Below, one piece after another: positions 51,159 to 60,015 of a DNA stretch of 64,000 nucleotides. The first letter of the stretch is position 1. Each line of letters begins with the position of its first letter. The stretch spans positions 372,001 through 436,000 of the forward strand of contig NC_012522.1 in the NCBI RefSeq assembly GCF_000010805.1, in the 5' to 3' direction. A program made the position numbers and the translations under genes. The notes below the pieces were generated by a model. The model searched no databases and was not told where the DNA came from. It saw nothing but the letters and a program-made list of their open reading frames with translations. The DNA is from Rhodococcus opacus B4 (lineage in GTDB: Bacteria > Actinomycetota > Actinomycetes > Mycobacteriales > Mycobacteriaceae).

Positions 51159-52436
51159 CTAGTGCGCCGAGATCGTGAGGGAATCGGACGCTGTGACGAC
51201 CTCGAACGGCATCTCGATGCGGGCTACCGTCCCGGAACGTGGTCCGGGACGGACGGAGAAACTGCCTCCCGCTGCGACGACGCGGAGTTCGTGCGACGTC
51301 AGTCCGATGTGTCCCCGACTCAGACTGCGGTCGATCGCTTCACGGGAGATGCCGCACCCGTCGTCGGTGACGTCGAGAACCGCATGCCCACCCGTCCGCG
51401 ACAGCTCGACGCGGACGGTGCGGGCTCTCGCATGCTTGACCACGTTGCTGAGCAATTCGCGTGCCGCGCTGAACAGCACGTCGTCGGCCGACGTACGCAA
51501 GTCGTCGTCCCATTCCACCGTCTGGAGATCCACGTCGAAACCGCCACGCGCCTGGGCGGACCGGACGATGTCGCCGAGAGCGCGGGCAAGTCCGACGCGA
51601 TCGAGCACCGTGGGATGAAGTTCCGAGACGGTGGCCCTCAGCAGCGTCGCGGATTCGGTGAGTGCGTGGGTGATGCGATCGACGGCCTCCGGATCCGCGC
51701 CGCCGGTGAGGTCGTCGAGATCCATCTTCGCGGCCAGCACGAACTGCAGCGCTCCGTCGTGGAGTTGTTCGGACAACGCACGTCGTTCGCGCTGTTCGAG
51801 GCCCATCAACTCCGCGAGCAGGGCGGTGCGGTCGTGGACGAGGTGACCGATGGTGAGCACCCTGGATCGTTGGATTCTGCTCAGCACGACTGCGCCCGCT
51901 GACAGGATGGCAAGTGCCATCGTGCTGAGCAGAATGGACGACCACGGTTCCTCGTTCGACGCCATCGTGGCCCAGCTGGCGGCGAGGAACACCAGGACCG
52001 TCGGCACGACGACGGAGGCGCAGACCCCCGGGCGGAGCTGAGTGCAGGCCAGTAGCGGGATCACGAACAGTCCGTTGGTCAAGATGTCTGCGGTCCAACT
52101 CTGTTGCGCCGCAATCCCCGTCAGCAGGGTGAGACTACCGATGACGGCAAGGTCCACGAACAGGGCGAGCCATATCGCGTTCACCGGCCCCGGACCGCCT
52201 CGACGGGTCCACATCGCGAGCCCGACGGTCCAGAGCGCGTAGCCGATCAGGACCGCCACGCACACATTCGCGTCGTTCGTGGGCGGGACGAACACCAGTG
52301 TCAACGCGATGAAGAGCACCAGCACACCACGAAGCGCGAGTTGCAGATGCGCGCCTCGATATGCGTGCTCGAGGACGATGCGTTCGAGATCCGGGCTGCC
52401 GCCGAGATCCGCGGGCAATACCGATGACTCAGCCAT
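51159..52436 (-). CDS. Orphan membrane sensor histidine kinase (NarL/HisKA_3 type)
   Basis: 425 residues; GAGGAGGCCGTTCC precedes the ATG. Five to six hydrophobic segments occupy residues ~35-190 with no large extracellular domain. The dimerisation/phosphoacceptor motif is EQRERRALSEQLHDGALQFVLAA with His in LHDGA. The ATPase region has ELLSNVVKHARA (N box), DDGCGIS (G1) and GHIGLTSHELRVVAAGG. This class pairs with NarL-type response regulators, but none is adjacent. The signal may be sensed in the membrane. Confidence 0.9.
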   Translation of the reverse strand: MAESSVLPADLGGSPDLERIVLEHAYRGAHLQLALRGVLVLFIALTLVFVPPTNDANVCVAVLIGYALWTVGLAMWTRRGGPGPVNAIWLALFVDLAVIGSLTLLTGIAAQQSWTADILTNGLFVIPLLACTQLRPGVCASVVVPTVLVFLAASWATMASNEEPWSSILLSTMALAILSAGAVVLSRIQRSRVLTIGHLVHDRTALLAELMGLEQRERRALSEQLHDGALQFVLAAKMDLDDLTGGADPEAVDRITHALTESATLLRATVSELHPTVLDRVGLARALGDIVRSAQARGGFDVDLQTVEWDDDLRTSADDVLFSAARELLSNVVKHARARTVRVELSRTGGHAVLDVTDDGCGISREAIDRSLSRGHIGLTSHELRVVAAGGSFSVRPGPRSGTVARIEMPFEVVTASDSLTISAH

Positions 52437-52682
52437 GGAACGGCCTCCTCGGCCGGGCGACTCCGACAGGAAGATCCGGGTACGTCAACTGCTGGACCTG
52501 CGACAATGCCCCAGAATTCTAACACCGCCGAGTTTTCGAACCGCGGGATCGGCGGACCGAGTCCGGTCGCCCGCCACCAGCGGTGTTCGGAGCCGATCCG
52601 TCGATGCGACGCAACACCCCGGTATTCGTGGGAACATCTCAGGCGGTCGGTCCCGCGGACCGAACAGAAAGGGGTGTGACGC

Positions 52683-53597
52683 ATGACCAGGATTCGACGG
52701 CGGTCCGCGGTGGCGCTGGCCTCGATCGCCGGTGCCTCGGTTCTTCTGCTCGCTGCCTGCACCCAGGATGCGTCGTCGATCGACGGCACCGAGTCCGCCG
52801 CACCGGGCGCCACCAGCGAGTCACCGGCAGCCGAGCCGGCGGTCGACGGCGTCGATGCGAAGCAGTACGCGTCGAGCGACCCGGCGACCGAGACGTACGG
52901 CTTCGTCACACCGTCGGGAAAATGGTTGTGCGCGATCATTCCCGCGAAGCAGCTCGCCGGATGCGCTTCGCATCCCACCGCGGGGCCCTTGGGGGTCCCT
53001 GGCACCCCGCAGATAGCGTCGCCGAACGGCGGCCCGCCCGCCGAGGCCGACCTCATCGCGATCGAGGCGGGAAAGGAGCCGAACTTCCAGAACTGGAACC
53101 AGGCACTGTTCCCCGGCAACGCCAATGTCCTCCCCTATGACACCACGCTGGCGGTCGACGGATTCAGCTGCAATGTGCAGTTCTCGGGAGTCTCGTGCCG
53201 AGAGGATGCGACGAACAAGGGCTTTACCGTCTCCACCAACGGGTACAAGTTCGAATTCACCCCGCTGCCGATGAGCGTTCCCAGTGCGAGCCCACCGCCG
53301 ATCGCACCTACCGCCGCACCTCTGCCGCAGCAGGCTCGTGGATCGAATCAGTGTGGCCCCATTACCTATCCGGAAACGGGAAAGCCCGCGACCGTGGTCA
53401 TCGTGAAGGGGACACTCCGCTGCGACGAGGCGCACACGATGCTCACGAAATACTTCACCGGCCGCGACAAGAGTGAACCGGTGTACAGCTTCGACGGGTG
53501 GGAATGCCGCCTCGCGGGAGACCCGGAATCGGCGGAGATCGGCTACACGATCAACTGCACCGACGACAACGGGAACAGCGTCGTCGCACAGCCGTAG
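52683..53597 (+). CDS. Secreted lipoprotein of unknown function
   Basis: 304 residues. Signal peptide ends in the lipobox LLAAC (Cys ~26), followed by a Ser/Glu/Ala-rich linker. The mature part has many Cys (about eight, as in GKWLCAIIPAKQLAGCASH, DGFSCNVQFSGVSC, SNQCGPITYP, WECRLAG, INCTDD), suggesting disulfides. A Pro-rich segment (~200-220) joins two domains. The second domain resembles small proteins seen in mycolata that bind peptides or ligands, but I cannot name a family. AAAGGGGTGTGACGC precedes the ATG. Monocistronic. Confidence 0.8.
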   Translation: MTRIRRRSAVALASIAGASVLLLAACTQDASSIDGTESAAPGATSESPAAEPAVDGVDAKQYASSDPATETYGFVTPSGKWLCAIIPAKQLAGCASHPTAGPLGVPGTPQIASPNGGPPAEADLIAIEAGKEPNFQNWNQALFPGNANVLPYDTTLAVDGFSCNVQFSGVSCREDATNKGFTVSTNGYKFEFTPLPMSVPSASPPPIAPTAAPLPQQARGSNQCGPITYPETGKPATVVIVKGTLRCDEAHTMLTKYFTGRDKSEPVYSFDGWECRLAGDPESAEIGYTINCTDDNGNSVVAQP

Positions 53598-53681
53598 AAG
53601 GCGAACCGGCCCATAGCCGCGCACACCGAGTCCAGTCGGATTCCGCCGACGAAGTCCCAGCGAGACTCGTCGCCCGATGTC

Positions 53682-53687
53682 TACGCT
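53682..53687 (+). promoter_or_regulatory. -10 box TACGCT, 6 nt before ATG 53694
   Basis: The hexamer and spacing are identical to the box at 28818 before the HNH gene; no RBS. Leaderless. Confidence 0.5.
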
Positions 53688-53693
53688 GACGCC

Positions 53694-54011
53694 ATGCAAC
53701 CACCGAATGACCAGGCCGGTACCTGGGAAGGCTCGTGGCTCGCGGCGATGACGGTGATCAAGAGCGCTCAGCGGGTGTTCACGCCGGACAACCGCCCACC
53801 TTCCGAGCTCATCCCGCTCGTCGAACCCCTGAGCCGGTTGGGTGACGCGCTACGGGCAACACCGCCCGACCCCGAGGAGTCGCGTCGTCGCGCGGCCGAC
53901 CTGGTCGCCGATCGGGACCTGATCACCTGGGCATGCCGACCGGACCAGCCCCGCGACATCCGGGAACTCGGGGCGACCCTGGCCTTCCTGTCCATGAAGC
54001 TGACCACCTGA
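53694..54011 (+). CDS. Small helical hypothetical protein (105 aa)
   Basis: 105 residues, starting 6 nt after a TACGCT box. Sequence includes GTWEGSWLAAMTVIKSAQRV, SELIPLVEPLSRLGDALRA and DIRELGATLAFLSMKLTT. No signal or motif. Converges with exonuclease III, separated by 24 bp containing a weak hairpin (TGAGC/GCTCA). Function unknown. Confidence 0.65.
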   Translation: MQPPNDQAGTWEGSWLAAMTVIKSAQRVFTPDNRPPSELIPLVEPLSRLGDALRATPPDPEESRRRAADLVADRDLITWACRPDQPRDIRELGATLAFLSMKLTT

Positions 54012-54035
54012 GCGTCGTATGGTGATCTACGCAGC

Positions 54036-54950
54036 TCAGAAGTCGTAATCGACGACGACCGGCGCGTGATCGCTCATCCGGCGATCCGCCGCCGGGTCCC
54101 GGTCGGTGCCGGCCGTGACCGCCGCCCGCGCCAGGTGCGGTGTCGCGAGGTGGTAGTCGATGCGCCAGCCGACGTCGTTCACGAACGACTGCCCCAGCCA
54201 CGACCACCACGAGTACGGACCGTCGACGCCCGGATGGTGCCGCCGGACGACGTCGACGAGGGTGCGCGGCGACACGATGGAGTCGAACCACTCACGCTCC
54301 TCCGGCAGATAGCCCTCGGCCTGATTGCTGCGCCTCCAGTTCCGAACGTCGTGACGGGTGTGCGCAATGTTGAGGTCGCCCATCAACAGCAGTTCCCGGC
54401 CCCGCGCGCGAGCCGTGCGCCGCGAGCGGGTCAGCTGGCGCGCAAAAGCGGAGAGGAAGCGCATCTTGCGGTCGTAGCGGGCCCCGCCGTCGGGCGCATC
54501 CCGCATCCGTCCGGGTTTCTGGAGGTGTGCAGGCAGTCCGCCCTTCGGCAGGTACATCGAGACGACGGTGATCGGCGCGTCGGCGAGGTCGACCTCGATG
54601 TACCGACCGTGGTTCGCGAATTCCCCCAGACCCCGAGCCAACGGCTGTGGATCCAGTTCGACTCTCTCGAGGTGTGTTTCGCCCGGTGCCTGCACCAGCG
54701 CCGTGCCGCTCCACGTCCGAACCGCGAGGGGCGCGTGCCGGGTGAGGATCGCGACACCGTTGCGGCCGGCGAATTCGCCCTCGTCGTACGCGAGGTGATA
54801 GCGGCCGAACACCCCCGAGGGGATGGCGGCGGCACGAGCGCGGACCTCCTGCAGCGAGACGACGTCGGGCGCACGGTCGCCCAGCCACTCCTCGAAGCCG
54901 CGCCGCTGCGCCGCACGGATCCCGTTGATGTTGAAGGTCGCGATTCGCAC
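54036..54950 (-). CDS. xthA: Exodeoxyribonuclease III
   Basis: 304 residues from GTG 54950 (MRIATFNINGIRAAQRRGF, the normal ExoIII N-terminus); the GTG two codons earlier touches the -10 box and would leave no leader. Motifs are complete: NINGIR, LQEVRA, HLAYDEGEFAGRNGVAILTRH, VSMYLPKGG, MGDLNIAHTRHD, SWLGQSFVNDVGWRIDYHL and MSDHAPVVVDY. It removes nucleotides from 3' ends and cuts at abasic sites in base-excision repair. TACACT lies 6 nt upstream with no RBS. Confidence 0.95.
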   Translation of the reverse strand: MRIATFNINGIRAAQRRGFEEWLGDRAPDVVSLQEVRARAAAIPSGVFGRYHLAYDEGEFAGRNGVAILTRHAPLAVRTWSGTALVQAPGETHLERVELDPQPLARGLGEFANHGRYIEVDLADAPITVVSMYLPKGGLPAHLQKPGRMRDAPDGGARYDRKMRFLSAFARQLTRSRRTARARGRELLLMGDLNIAHTRHDVRNWRRSNQAEGYLPEEREWFDSIVSPRTLVDVVRRHHPGVDGPYSWWSWLGQSFVNDVGWRIDYHLATPHLARAAVTAGTDRDPAADRRMSDHAPVVVDYDF

Positions 54951-54956
54951 GGTCAC

Positions 54957-54962
54957 AGTGTA
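54957..54962 (-). promoter_or_regulatory. -10 box TACACT of the exonuclease III gene
   Basis: Separated from GTG 54950 by 6 nt; no Shine-Dalgarno sequence. Supports the shorter start. Confidence 0.5.
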
Positions 54963-55107
54963 GGGATCCGTCCCTCTCCGCCCCCACTCCGGCGAGAGTC
55001 GTCGCCCGTCCGAGCGCGGGTTTCGCGGAGTTGGCCGATTTGTGTGTGAACTCGAGTACTGGTTGCTAGCGTTCCCTCAGTCGAGTCCACGGCGGGGGGA
55101 GTTCGTG

Positions 55108-56667
55108 ATGCGGATCGCCAGAATACGGCGAGGTGTGGCTAGCTCGGCCCTCGCCGTGTCGGTCGTGCTCGGGGTCGCGACGAGCCCCGCACCCGCCATC
55201 GCGTCGGCCGAGACCTACGTCTTCGACGACGTCGGTTCGACGGCGGTTCCGCGGGCGGACTGCGGTCCCGGTTCGCTGCCGGAGACGGGTATGCAGGGCG
55301 ACGTTCCGGCCGAAGACCGCAACAACGGACGAAGCACCCAAGGTTATCGATGCAACATGTCGCTGATCGGCGGCCTGCAGGATCGCGGTGGTGGCCTGCT
55401 GTCGGTGACCTATGACCACTGCTCCTACACCAGTACGTTCTTCCCCGGGAATCTCCTCGACCCCGACACGCCCGGCGTTCAGGTGCTCGACGTGTCGGAC
55501 CCCGCCCAGCCGGTGCTGTCCACCACTCTGAACGAACCCGCGATGCTGGGCGGCACCTGGGAAAGTTTGAAGGTCAACAAGGCACGGAAATTGCTGGCAG
55601 CCACGGCCGTCCCGGCCGCCGCAGGCACCGGCTACTTCTCCGTCTACGACATTTCCGACTGCGCCCACCCCCGGTTGCTCAACCGAGGAGCCGGAACCGA
55701 CGTCACCATGCCGCTGCCGTTCCTCTCACACGAAGGCGGCTTCTCCCCCGACGGCAACACCTACTGGGTGTCCGGCCCCGCCCCGGGATTTCTCACCGCC
55801 ATCGACATCAGAAACCCGGCCGAGCCACGGATCACCTGGCAGGGACTGCACGGACTCGGCGGGCACGGTTTCGGTATCACGCCCGACGGGAACCGGATGT
55901 ACCTGTCCAACCTCGGTGGGATCACGGTCCTCGACATCAGCGCGGTGCAGCGCGGCGACCCGTATCCCACCGTGCCGCAACTCGCCACGTATCTGTGGAC
56001 CGACGGATTCTTCAATCAGCACAGCATTCCGGTGACGTATGGGGGGAAGCCCCACATCTTCACCGTCGACGAAACCGGGGGCGGTGGGATCAAGGTCTTC
56101 GACGTCGCCGACCCGGCGCACGCCGACATCGTGCAGAAGGTCAAGCTCGAGATCCAGCTTCCCGCCAACACCGCCGCGAACCTTCGGTCCTCGCAGGGCG
56201 GCTCGGTGTTCTCCTACGATCCCCACTACTGCGTGGTCGACCGCCCCTCGGACCCGACCGCACTCGCGTGCTCCTGGGAGTCGTCCGGGATCCGCGTGTT
56301 CGACATCCGCGACCTGGACGACATCCGGGAGATCGCCTACTACAACCCACCGGCACAGACCGGCAAGAATCTCCAGCTGACCAACTCACCACACGCGCTG
56401 TCGTCGCTGATCGGTGTGTCACTCTTCGATTTCGTTCCGCTCGCCCGCGCCGTCTTCGAGGGCAAGGCGGATCCGCGCGTGGCATTCGGTCCACGAGCCG
56501 GAATGGTGGCGTTCGGTGACCTGTCCGCGGATTGGTGCTTCTCGCCGCCGGAATTCCACGGCAACCAGATCTGGACCTCGTGCAGCGACAACGGTTTCAT
56601 GGCGCTGCAGTTGGACGAGTCCGTCTATCAAGCACCGGCGAACCAGGATTCGACGTATGGCCAGTGA
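55108..56667 (+). CDS. Secreted LVIVD-repeat beta-propeller protein
   Basis: 519 residues from ATG 55108, preceded by GGGGGGAG. The signal peptide (RRGVASSALAVSVVLGVATSPAPAIASA) is followed by LVIVD-type blades: VQVLDVSDPAQPVL, FSVYDISDCAHPRL, LTAIDIRNPAEPRI, ITVLDISAVQRG, IKVFDVADPAHADI and IRVFDIRDLDDIREI. It is an extracytoplasmic propeller. Its last 11 nt overlap the DUF305 gene start, so the two form an operon. Paired LVIVD/DUF305 genes recur in actinobacteria; a link to metal or copper handling is possible but unproven. Confidence 0.88.
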   Translation: MRIARIRRGVASSALAVSVVLGVATSPAPAIASAETYVFDDVGSTAVPRADCGPGSLPETGMQGDVPAEDRNNGRSTQGYRCNMSLIGGLQDRGGGLLSVTYDHCSYTSTFFPGNLLDPDTPGVQVLDVSDPAQPVLSTTLNEPAMLGGTWESLKVNKARKLLAATAVPAAAGTGYFSVYDISDCAHPRLLNRGAGTDVTMPLPFLSHEGGFSPDGNTYWVSGPAPGFLTAIDIRNPAEPRITWQGLHGLGGHGFGITPDGNRMYLSNLGGITVLDISAVQRGDPYPTVPQLATYLWTDGFFNQHSIPVTYGGKPHIFTVDETGGGGIKVFDVADPAHADIVQKVKLEIQLPANTAANLRSSQGGSVFSYDPHYCVVDRPSDPTALACSWESSGIRVFDIRDLDDIREIAYYNPPAQTGKNLQLTNSPHALSSLIGVSLFDFVPLARAVFEGKADPRVAFGPRAGMVAFGDLSADWCFSPPEFHGNQIWTSCSDNGFMALQLDESVYQAPANQDSTYGQ

Positions 56668-57310
56668 CACACGGCGTTCGCGATTCCGCCGTCCCGTCGT
56701 CCTGTTGCTGTGCGCCGTGCTGCTCGGTGCCGGCGGGGTTGCGGCCGGTATGTGGCTGCAGTCGGCGCGCGAGCAACTCGTCGGCCGGGTTCAGCTGTCC
56801 CCGGCCGACGTCGGTTTCGCACAGGACATGTCGGTGCACCACGAACAAGCGGTGCTGATCGCCCAGACCCTGCCGCGGGACGTCGACCCACAGATCCGGG
56901 TCATCGCCGACCAGATCGTCGTCGCGCAGACTTCCGAGATCGCGACGATGCGCGGCTGGCTCAACCTCTTCGACGAGGCATTCACCACAGCGCATCCGAT
57001 GCAGTGGATGCACGGTTCCGATCACGTCATGAGCGAACAGGGCGGCGCACCGATGCCGGGAACGGCGAGCACGAGTGAGATCAGCCGGCTCGCCGGCCTG
57101 CGCGGTGCAGACGCGGAGGCACTCTTTCTGCAACTCATGATCCGGCACCACCAAGGCGGCGTCGAGATGGCGGAGGCAGCTATCCACGCGGTTGCCTCGG
57201 AACCGATCCGCCGCGTCGCACGCGGGATGATCCGCGACCAGAGCAACGAGATCGCCGTGATGACAGCACTACTCGGCACTCGAGACGCGAAACCGCTTCC
57301 TCACCCCTAG
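56657..57310 (+). CDS. DUF305 membrane-anchored His/Met protein
   Basis: 217 residues from ATG 56657, inside the end of the LVIVD gene. One N-terminal membrane anchor (RPVVLLLCAVLLGAGGVAAG). The DUF305 core contains FAQDMSVHHEQAVLIAQ, IATMRGWLNLFDEAF, MQWMHGSDH and LFLQLMIRHHQGGVEMAEAA. The paired HH and Met residues suggest copper or other metal binding in the four-helix ferritin-like fold. Function not established. Second gene of the LVIVD-DUF305 operon. Confidence 0.9.
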   Translation: MASDTRRSRFRRPVVLLLCAVLLGAGGVAAGMWLQSAREQLVGRVQLSPADVGFAQDMSVHHEQAVLIAQTLPRDVDPQIRVIADQIVVAQTSEIATMRGWLNLFDEAFTTAHPMQWMHGSDHVMSEQGGAPMPGTASTSEISRLAGLRGADAEALFLQLMIRHHQGGVEMAEAAIHAVASEPIRRVARGMIRDQSNEIAVMTALLGTRDAKPLPHP

Positions 57311-57420
57311 CCCTCTCGGCTCGATCGAGGTGGCACCAGTCGTTTCGGGCGTCACGCGTGATCGAGCAACGAGGGCAGGAACCGCCGGATACTGCGGCGG
57401 GTCCCGGCCCACTCCGACGG

Positions 57421-57750
57421 CTATTTGCCGCGCAGACCGATCGGGTTGCCGTCGGCGTCGGCGAGCACGCACACCCGCGCCTCCGCGGCGACCTGGCGCG
57501 GGGCGCTGCGCTCGGTGGCACCTGCCTCGAGGAGGGTCGCGCGGGCCGCATCGAGATCCTCGACATCGGCGAAGGCCACCGGTCCCCCGCCCTCTTCGCC
57601 GGGATTCAAAGCGACCTCGAAGCCGTCGACGTTGTATCCGACGTAATAGGGCTGGTCGGTGTGCGGTTCGCCGAGCAAAGCGGTGTAGACGGCCTTCGCG
57701 GCGTCCAGGTCGGACACCGGAATCACCAGGCTGCGGATCGTGGCACTCAT
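57421..57750 (-). CDS. VOC (glyoxalase/bleomycin-resistance) family protein
   Basis: 109 residues from ATG 57750, after GAGGAGACAAGT. The VOC beta-alpha-beta-beta-beta modules are seen in IRSLVIPVSDLDAAKAVYTALLGEPHTDQPYYVGYN and VCVLADADGNPIGL. Single domain. Substrate unknown; possibly a dioxygenase, lyase or antibiotic-binding protein. It lies 117 bp from a type II thioesterase gene on the same strand. Confidence 0.88.
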   Translation of the reverse strand: MSATIRSLVIPVSDLDAAKAVYTALLGEPHTDQPYYVGYNVDGFEVALNPGEEGGGPVAFADVEDLDAARATLLEAGATERSAPRQVAAEARVCVLADADGNPIGLRGK

Positions 57751-57867
57751 ACTTGTCTCCTCAGGGTCCGGCGGCCGCATCGGCGACCGCTCGGTGTCCA
57801 CGCTAAGGGCAGTCCGGGGACCGGCGCTTCTTTATTCCTGATCGGTCTGAGACCTGTTTCGCCCGGC

Positions 57868-58602
57868 TCAGTCGAACCGCGAGCCGACCAGGGAAGCGAT
57901 CTCGTCCACGTGGTCATCGAGATAGAAGTGACCGCCCGAGAATTCGCGCGTGTCGAAGGATCCGGTGGTGAATTTGCTCCAGAGCCGCATGTCGGTGCCT
58001 GACACCGACGGGTCGGAGTCGCCGCGGATGGCAACAATCGGACATGACACGTCCGGCCCCGGCCGGTACCTGTAGGTCTCCACGGCCCTGTAGTCGTTGC
58101 GCACGCTCGGTAGCACCATCTCGGCAAGGTCGGGGTTCTCGACCAGCATCTGCACCACGTTCGAGTCCGCACCCCCGAGTCGGCGCATGTCGTCGAGCAA
58201 GGCCTGATCGCGTTCCAGGTGAAGCGTTGTCGGCTGAACGACGCTCGGTGCCGTTCGACCAGAGACGAACAATGCTGCGAGCGCGTGATCTTGTTGCTCG
58301 AACCTCCGCGCCGCCTCGAAGGCGACCGTGGCACCCATGCTGTGGCCGAACACTGCAAGACGGCTACCCGCAGGCGGAGTCGACTCGCACACAACTTGCT
58401 CCGCGATAGCGCCGATGTCGGACATCATCTCGTCGCCGATGCGATCCTGCCGGCCCGGATACTGCACCGCGAGCAACTCGATCCGCGGGAACAGTGCCTC
58501 GGCCAACGTGCGATAGGCGCTTGCCGTCCCACCACCGTGCGGAAAGCACAGCAGGACACCGGATGCATTCGGGGAGGCCTGGAAACACCTGATCCACTTC
58601 AC
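57868..58602 (-). CDS. Type II thioesterase (NRPS/PKS editing type)
   Basis: 244 residues from GTG 58602, with GGGGAG upstream. It has the alpha/beta hydrolase layout of TEII: FPHGGGTASAYRTLAEAL, ELLAVQYPGRQDR, nucleophile elbow GHSMGA, FVSGRTAPSV, an Asp near VAIRGDSDPSVSG and His in FSGGHFYLDDH. TEII enzymes remove stalled acyl or amino-acyl chains from carrier proteins. No NRPS or PKS gene occurs in the window, so this is a separated copy serving a distant cluster, or a stray. Confidence 0.92.
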   Translation of the reverse strand: MKWIRCFQASPNASGVLLCFPHGGGTASAYRTLAEALFPRIELLAVQYPGRQDRIGDEMMSDIGAIAEQVVCESTPPAGSRLAVFGHSMGATVAFEAARRFEQQDHALAALFVSGRTAPSVVQPTTLHLERDQALLDDMRRLGGADSNVVQMLVENPDLAEMVLPSVRNDYRAVETYRYRPGPDVSCPIVAIRGDSDPSVSGTDMRLWSKFTTGSFDTREFSGGHFYLDDHVDEIASLVGSRFD

Positions 58603-58704
58603 TTACCACTCCCCGTAGTCGAGATGACGGTGGGACGCTGTTCACGGTAGCGCGTCTCGCAGGCGGTCGGCGAGACGTAGCCGGGCAGCCGACGTCGCCG
58701 GCCG

Positions 58705-59088
58705 TCAGGTCGCGGGCTGGAACAGTTCGACCAGATTGCCGGAAGGGTCGGCGAGCAGGATCTGACGACCGCCCGGACCGACGACCACATCGCTGCGGAA
58801 TGTGACGCCGGCATCGCGTAGGCGGGTGACTTCGTCGTCGAGGTCGCCGACGATCAGGTGAATGCGATTTCTGCCCGCACCGGCATTGTCGGCAGGTGTT
58901 GCGCGAGCCCCCGAACTAGCCGGGCCCGACAGCAACAGCGTCAGCGAACCGCGGGTCACGTCGGCGAAGGCAGGGGCCGGATTCGTGTGCAGGGTGAAAC
59001 CGAGGTGGCTGGTGTAGAAGTCGATGGCGGCGGCCACATCATCGACAAGGTAGCGGACGCTGACGTATTCGTCGGGTGGGGTCATCAT
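58705..59088 (-). CDS. VOC-family protein
   Basis: 127 residues; AAGGAGTTTGCG precedes the first of two ATG codons. Typical VOC modules: VSVRYLVDDVAAAIDFYTSHLGFTLH, SLTLLLSGPASSG, NRIHLIVGDLDDEVTRLRDAGV and QILLADPSGNLVELFQPA, where the Glu near the end is a metal ligand. Substrate unknown. It lies 103 bp upstream of the thioesterase gene on the same strand. Confidence 0.88.
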   Translation of the reverse strand: MMTPPDEYVSVRYLVDDVAAAIDFYTSHLGFTLHTNPAPAFADVTRGSLTLLLSGPASSGARATPADNAGAGRNRIHLIVGDLDDEVTRLRDAGVTFRSDVVVGPGGRQILLADPSGNLVELFQPAT

Positions 59089-59398
59089 CGCAAACTCCTT
59101 TTCACCGTGCACTTCGGCTGGGCCGTTGGTGCGCTGCCGCAGTGGAGCTTCCGCCGATCACGGATGGGCACAGTTTCCGGTACAGACGGTAGCTGTCGCG
59201 ACCGTCGATGCTGCTGTGCGGGTGGCCACCACCAGCGCGCCGCCGGATAGCGCCGCCCACAGCTGCGACCGCAACGAATGAGTATCCGGCAGCACGACGG
59301 ACGGACGCGCTGGCACACCAACACCACGACACCAGCGTATCGCCAGATGAATCAAGCCGGTTTGACGTAACAGACCGTACGGGTGCGAGGGAAAGCTA
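59089..59398. other. Intergenic, no gene seen
   Basis: No frame in this 310-bp stretch has good codon use or a recognisable motif. It separates the VOC gene from the chimeric pseudogene. No hairpin stands out. Confidence 0.45.
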
Positions 59399-59640
59399 TT
59401 CAGCCAGGTATTCGTCGTCGGTGACGTGTTCCAGCCAGGTCGTGGTGGTGGCCGGGTCGTCAGCGTTGTCGAGCATTGCCAGGTGTTCCATGAACGAGTC
59501 GGTACCGGCTCCGTGCCAGTGTTCTTCGTTCGGTGGGCAGTAGAGGGTCCGCGCACCCCGGTATCGAGAGCGTCGATCGCAAAAAGTTGATCGGCGGTGA
59601 GATCGAAGTCGAAGACATCGAAGTTGGCGGACGGCCCTCC
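59399..59640 (-). pseudogene. Aldo/keto-reductase tail joined to a cupin tail
   Basis: Reading leftwards, 59640-59548 in one frame gives ANFDVFDFDLTADQLFAIDA then LDTGVRG, the C-terminal tail of an aldo/keto reductase. At 59548 the frame changes and 59547-59399 gives YCPPNEEHWHGAGTDS and WLEHVTDDEYLAE, the C-terminal half of a cupin whose metal site (EEHWHG) is visible. Neither has its N-terminal part. The junction is abrupt, as expected from a deletion between two neighbouring genes plus a frameshift. Confidence 0.6.
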
Positions 59641-60015
59641 TTGGCGTGGGGTTGGGCGCCGACTCGAGAGATGGTCGATAGCCAGAACCGGACGAGCCGC
59701 GATCTGCGGCCGCCGACGGGCCAGCGGTGTCACGATCATCCCCAGCAACACGTGCGACGGACCACTCCATTCACGGTGGCAGCGTCACTCCATAACGCGT
59801 GAGGTCAACCTACCGAGCCAGCGCTGTGATCGCACGGTCGACGTGGGCCGCAGAACCGCTGGGTACGCCCGAAGGGAGAGCCACAGAGCGGGCAACCCGC
59901 GGACACAGGAACTTCGTCGTGAACTTCTGATCAATATCGAGATTCTGTACGCCCCTGTGGTTACGCTTCGCATACTTCTTCATCTCTGTTTTGAAGCACT
60001 CTGAATGGGGTCGGC
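59641..60015. other. Intergenic region upstream of the porin gene
   Basis: 375 bp with no supported gene. Frames read through both strands lack codon bias. Sequence is AT-richer near 59920-60015, as expected for the porin promoter. Decayed upstream parts of the aldo/keto-reductase gene may lie at its left edge. Confidence 0.4.
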
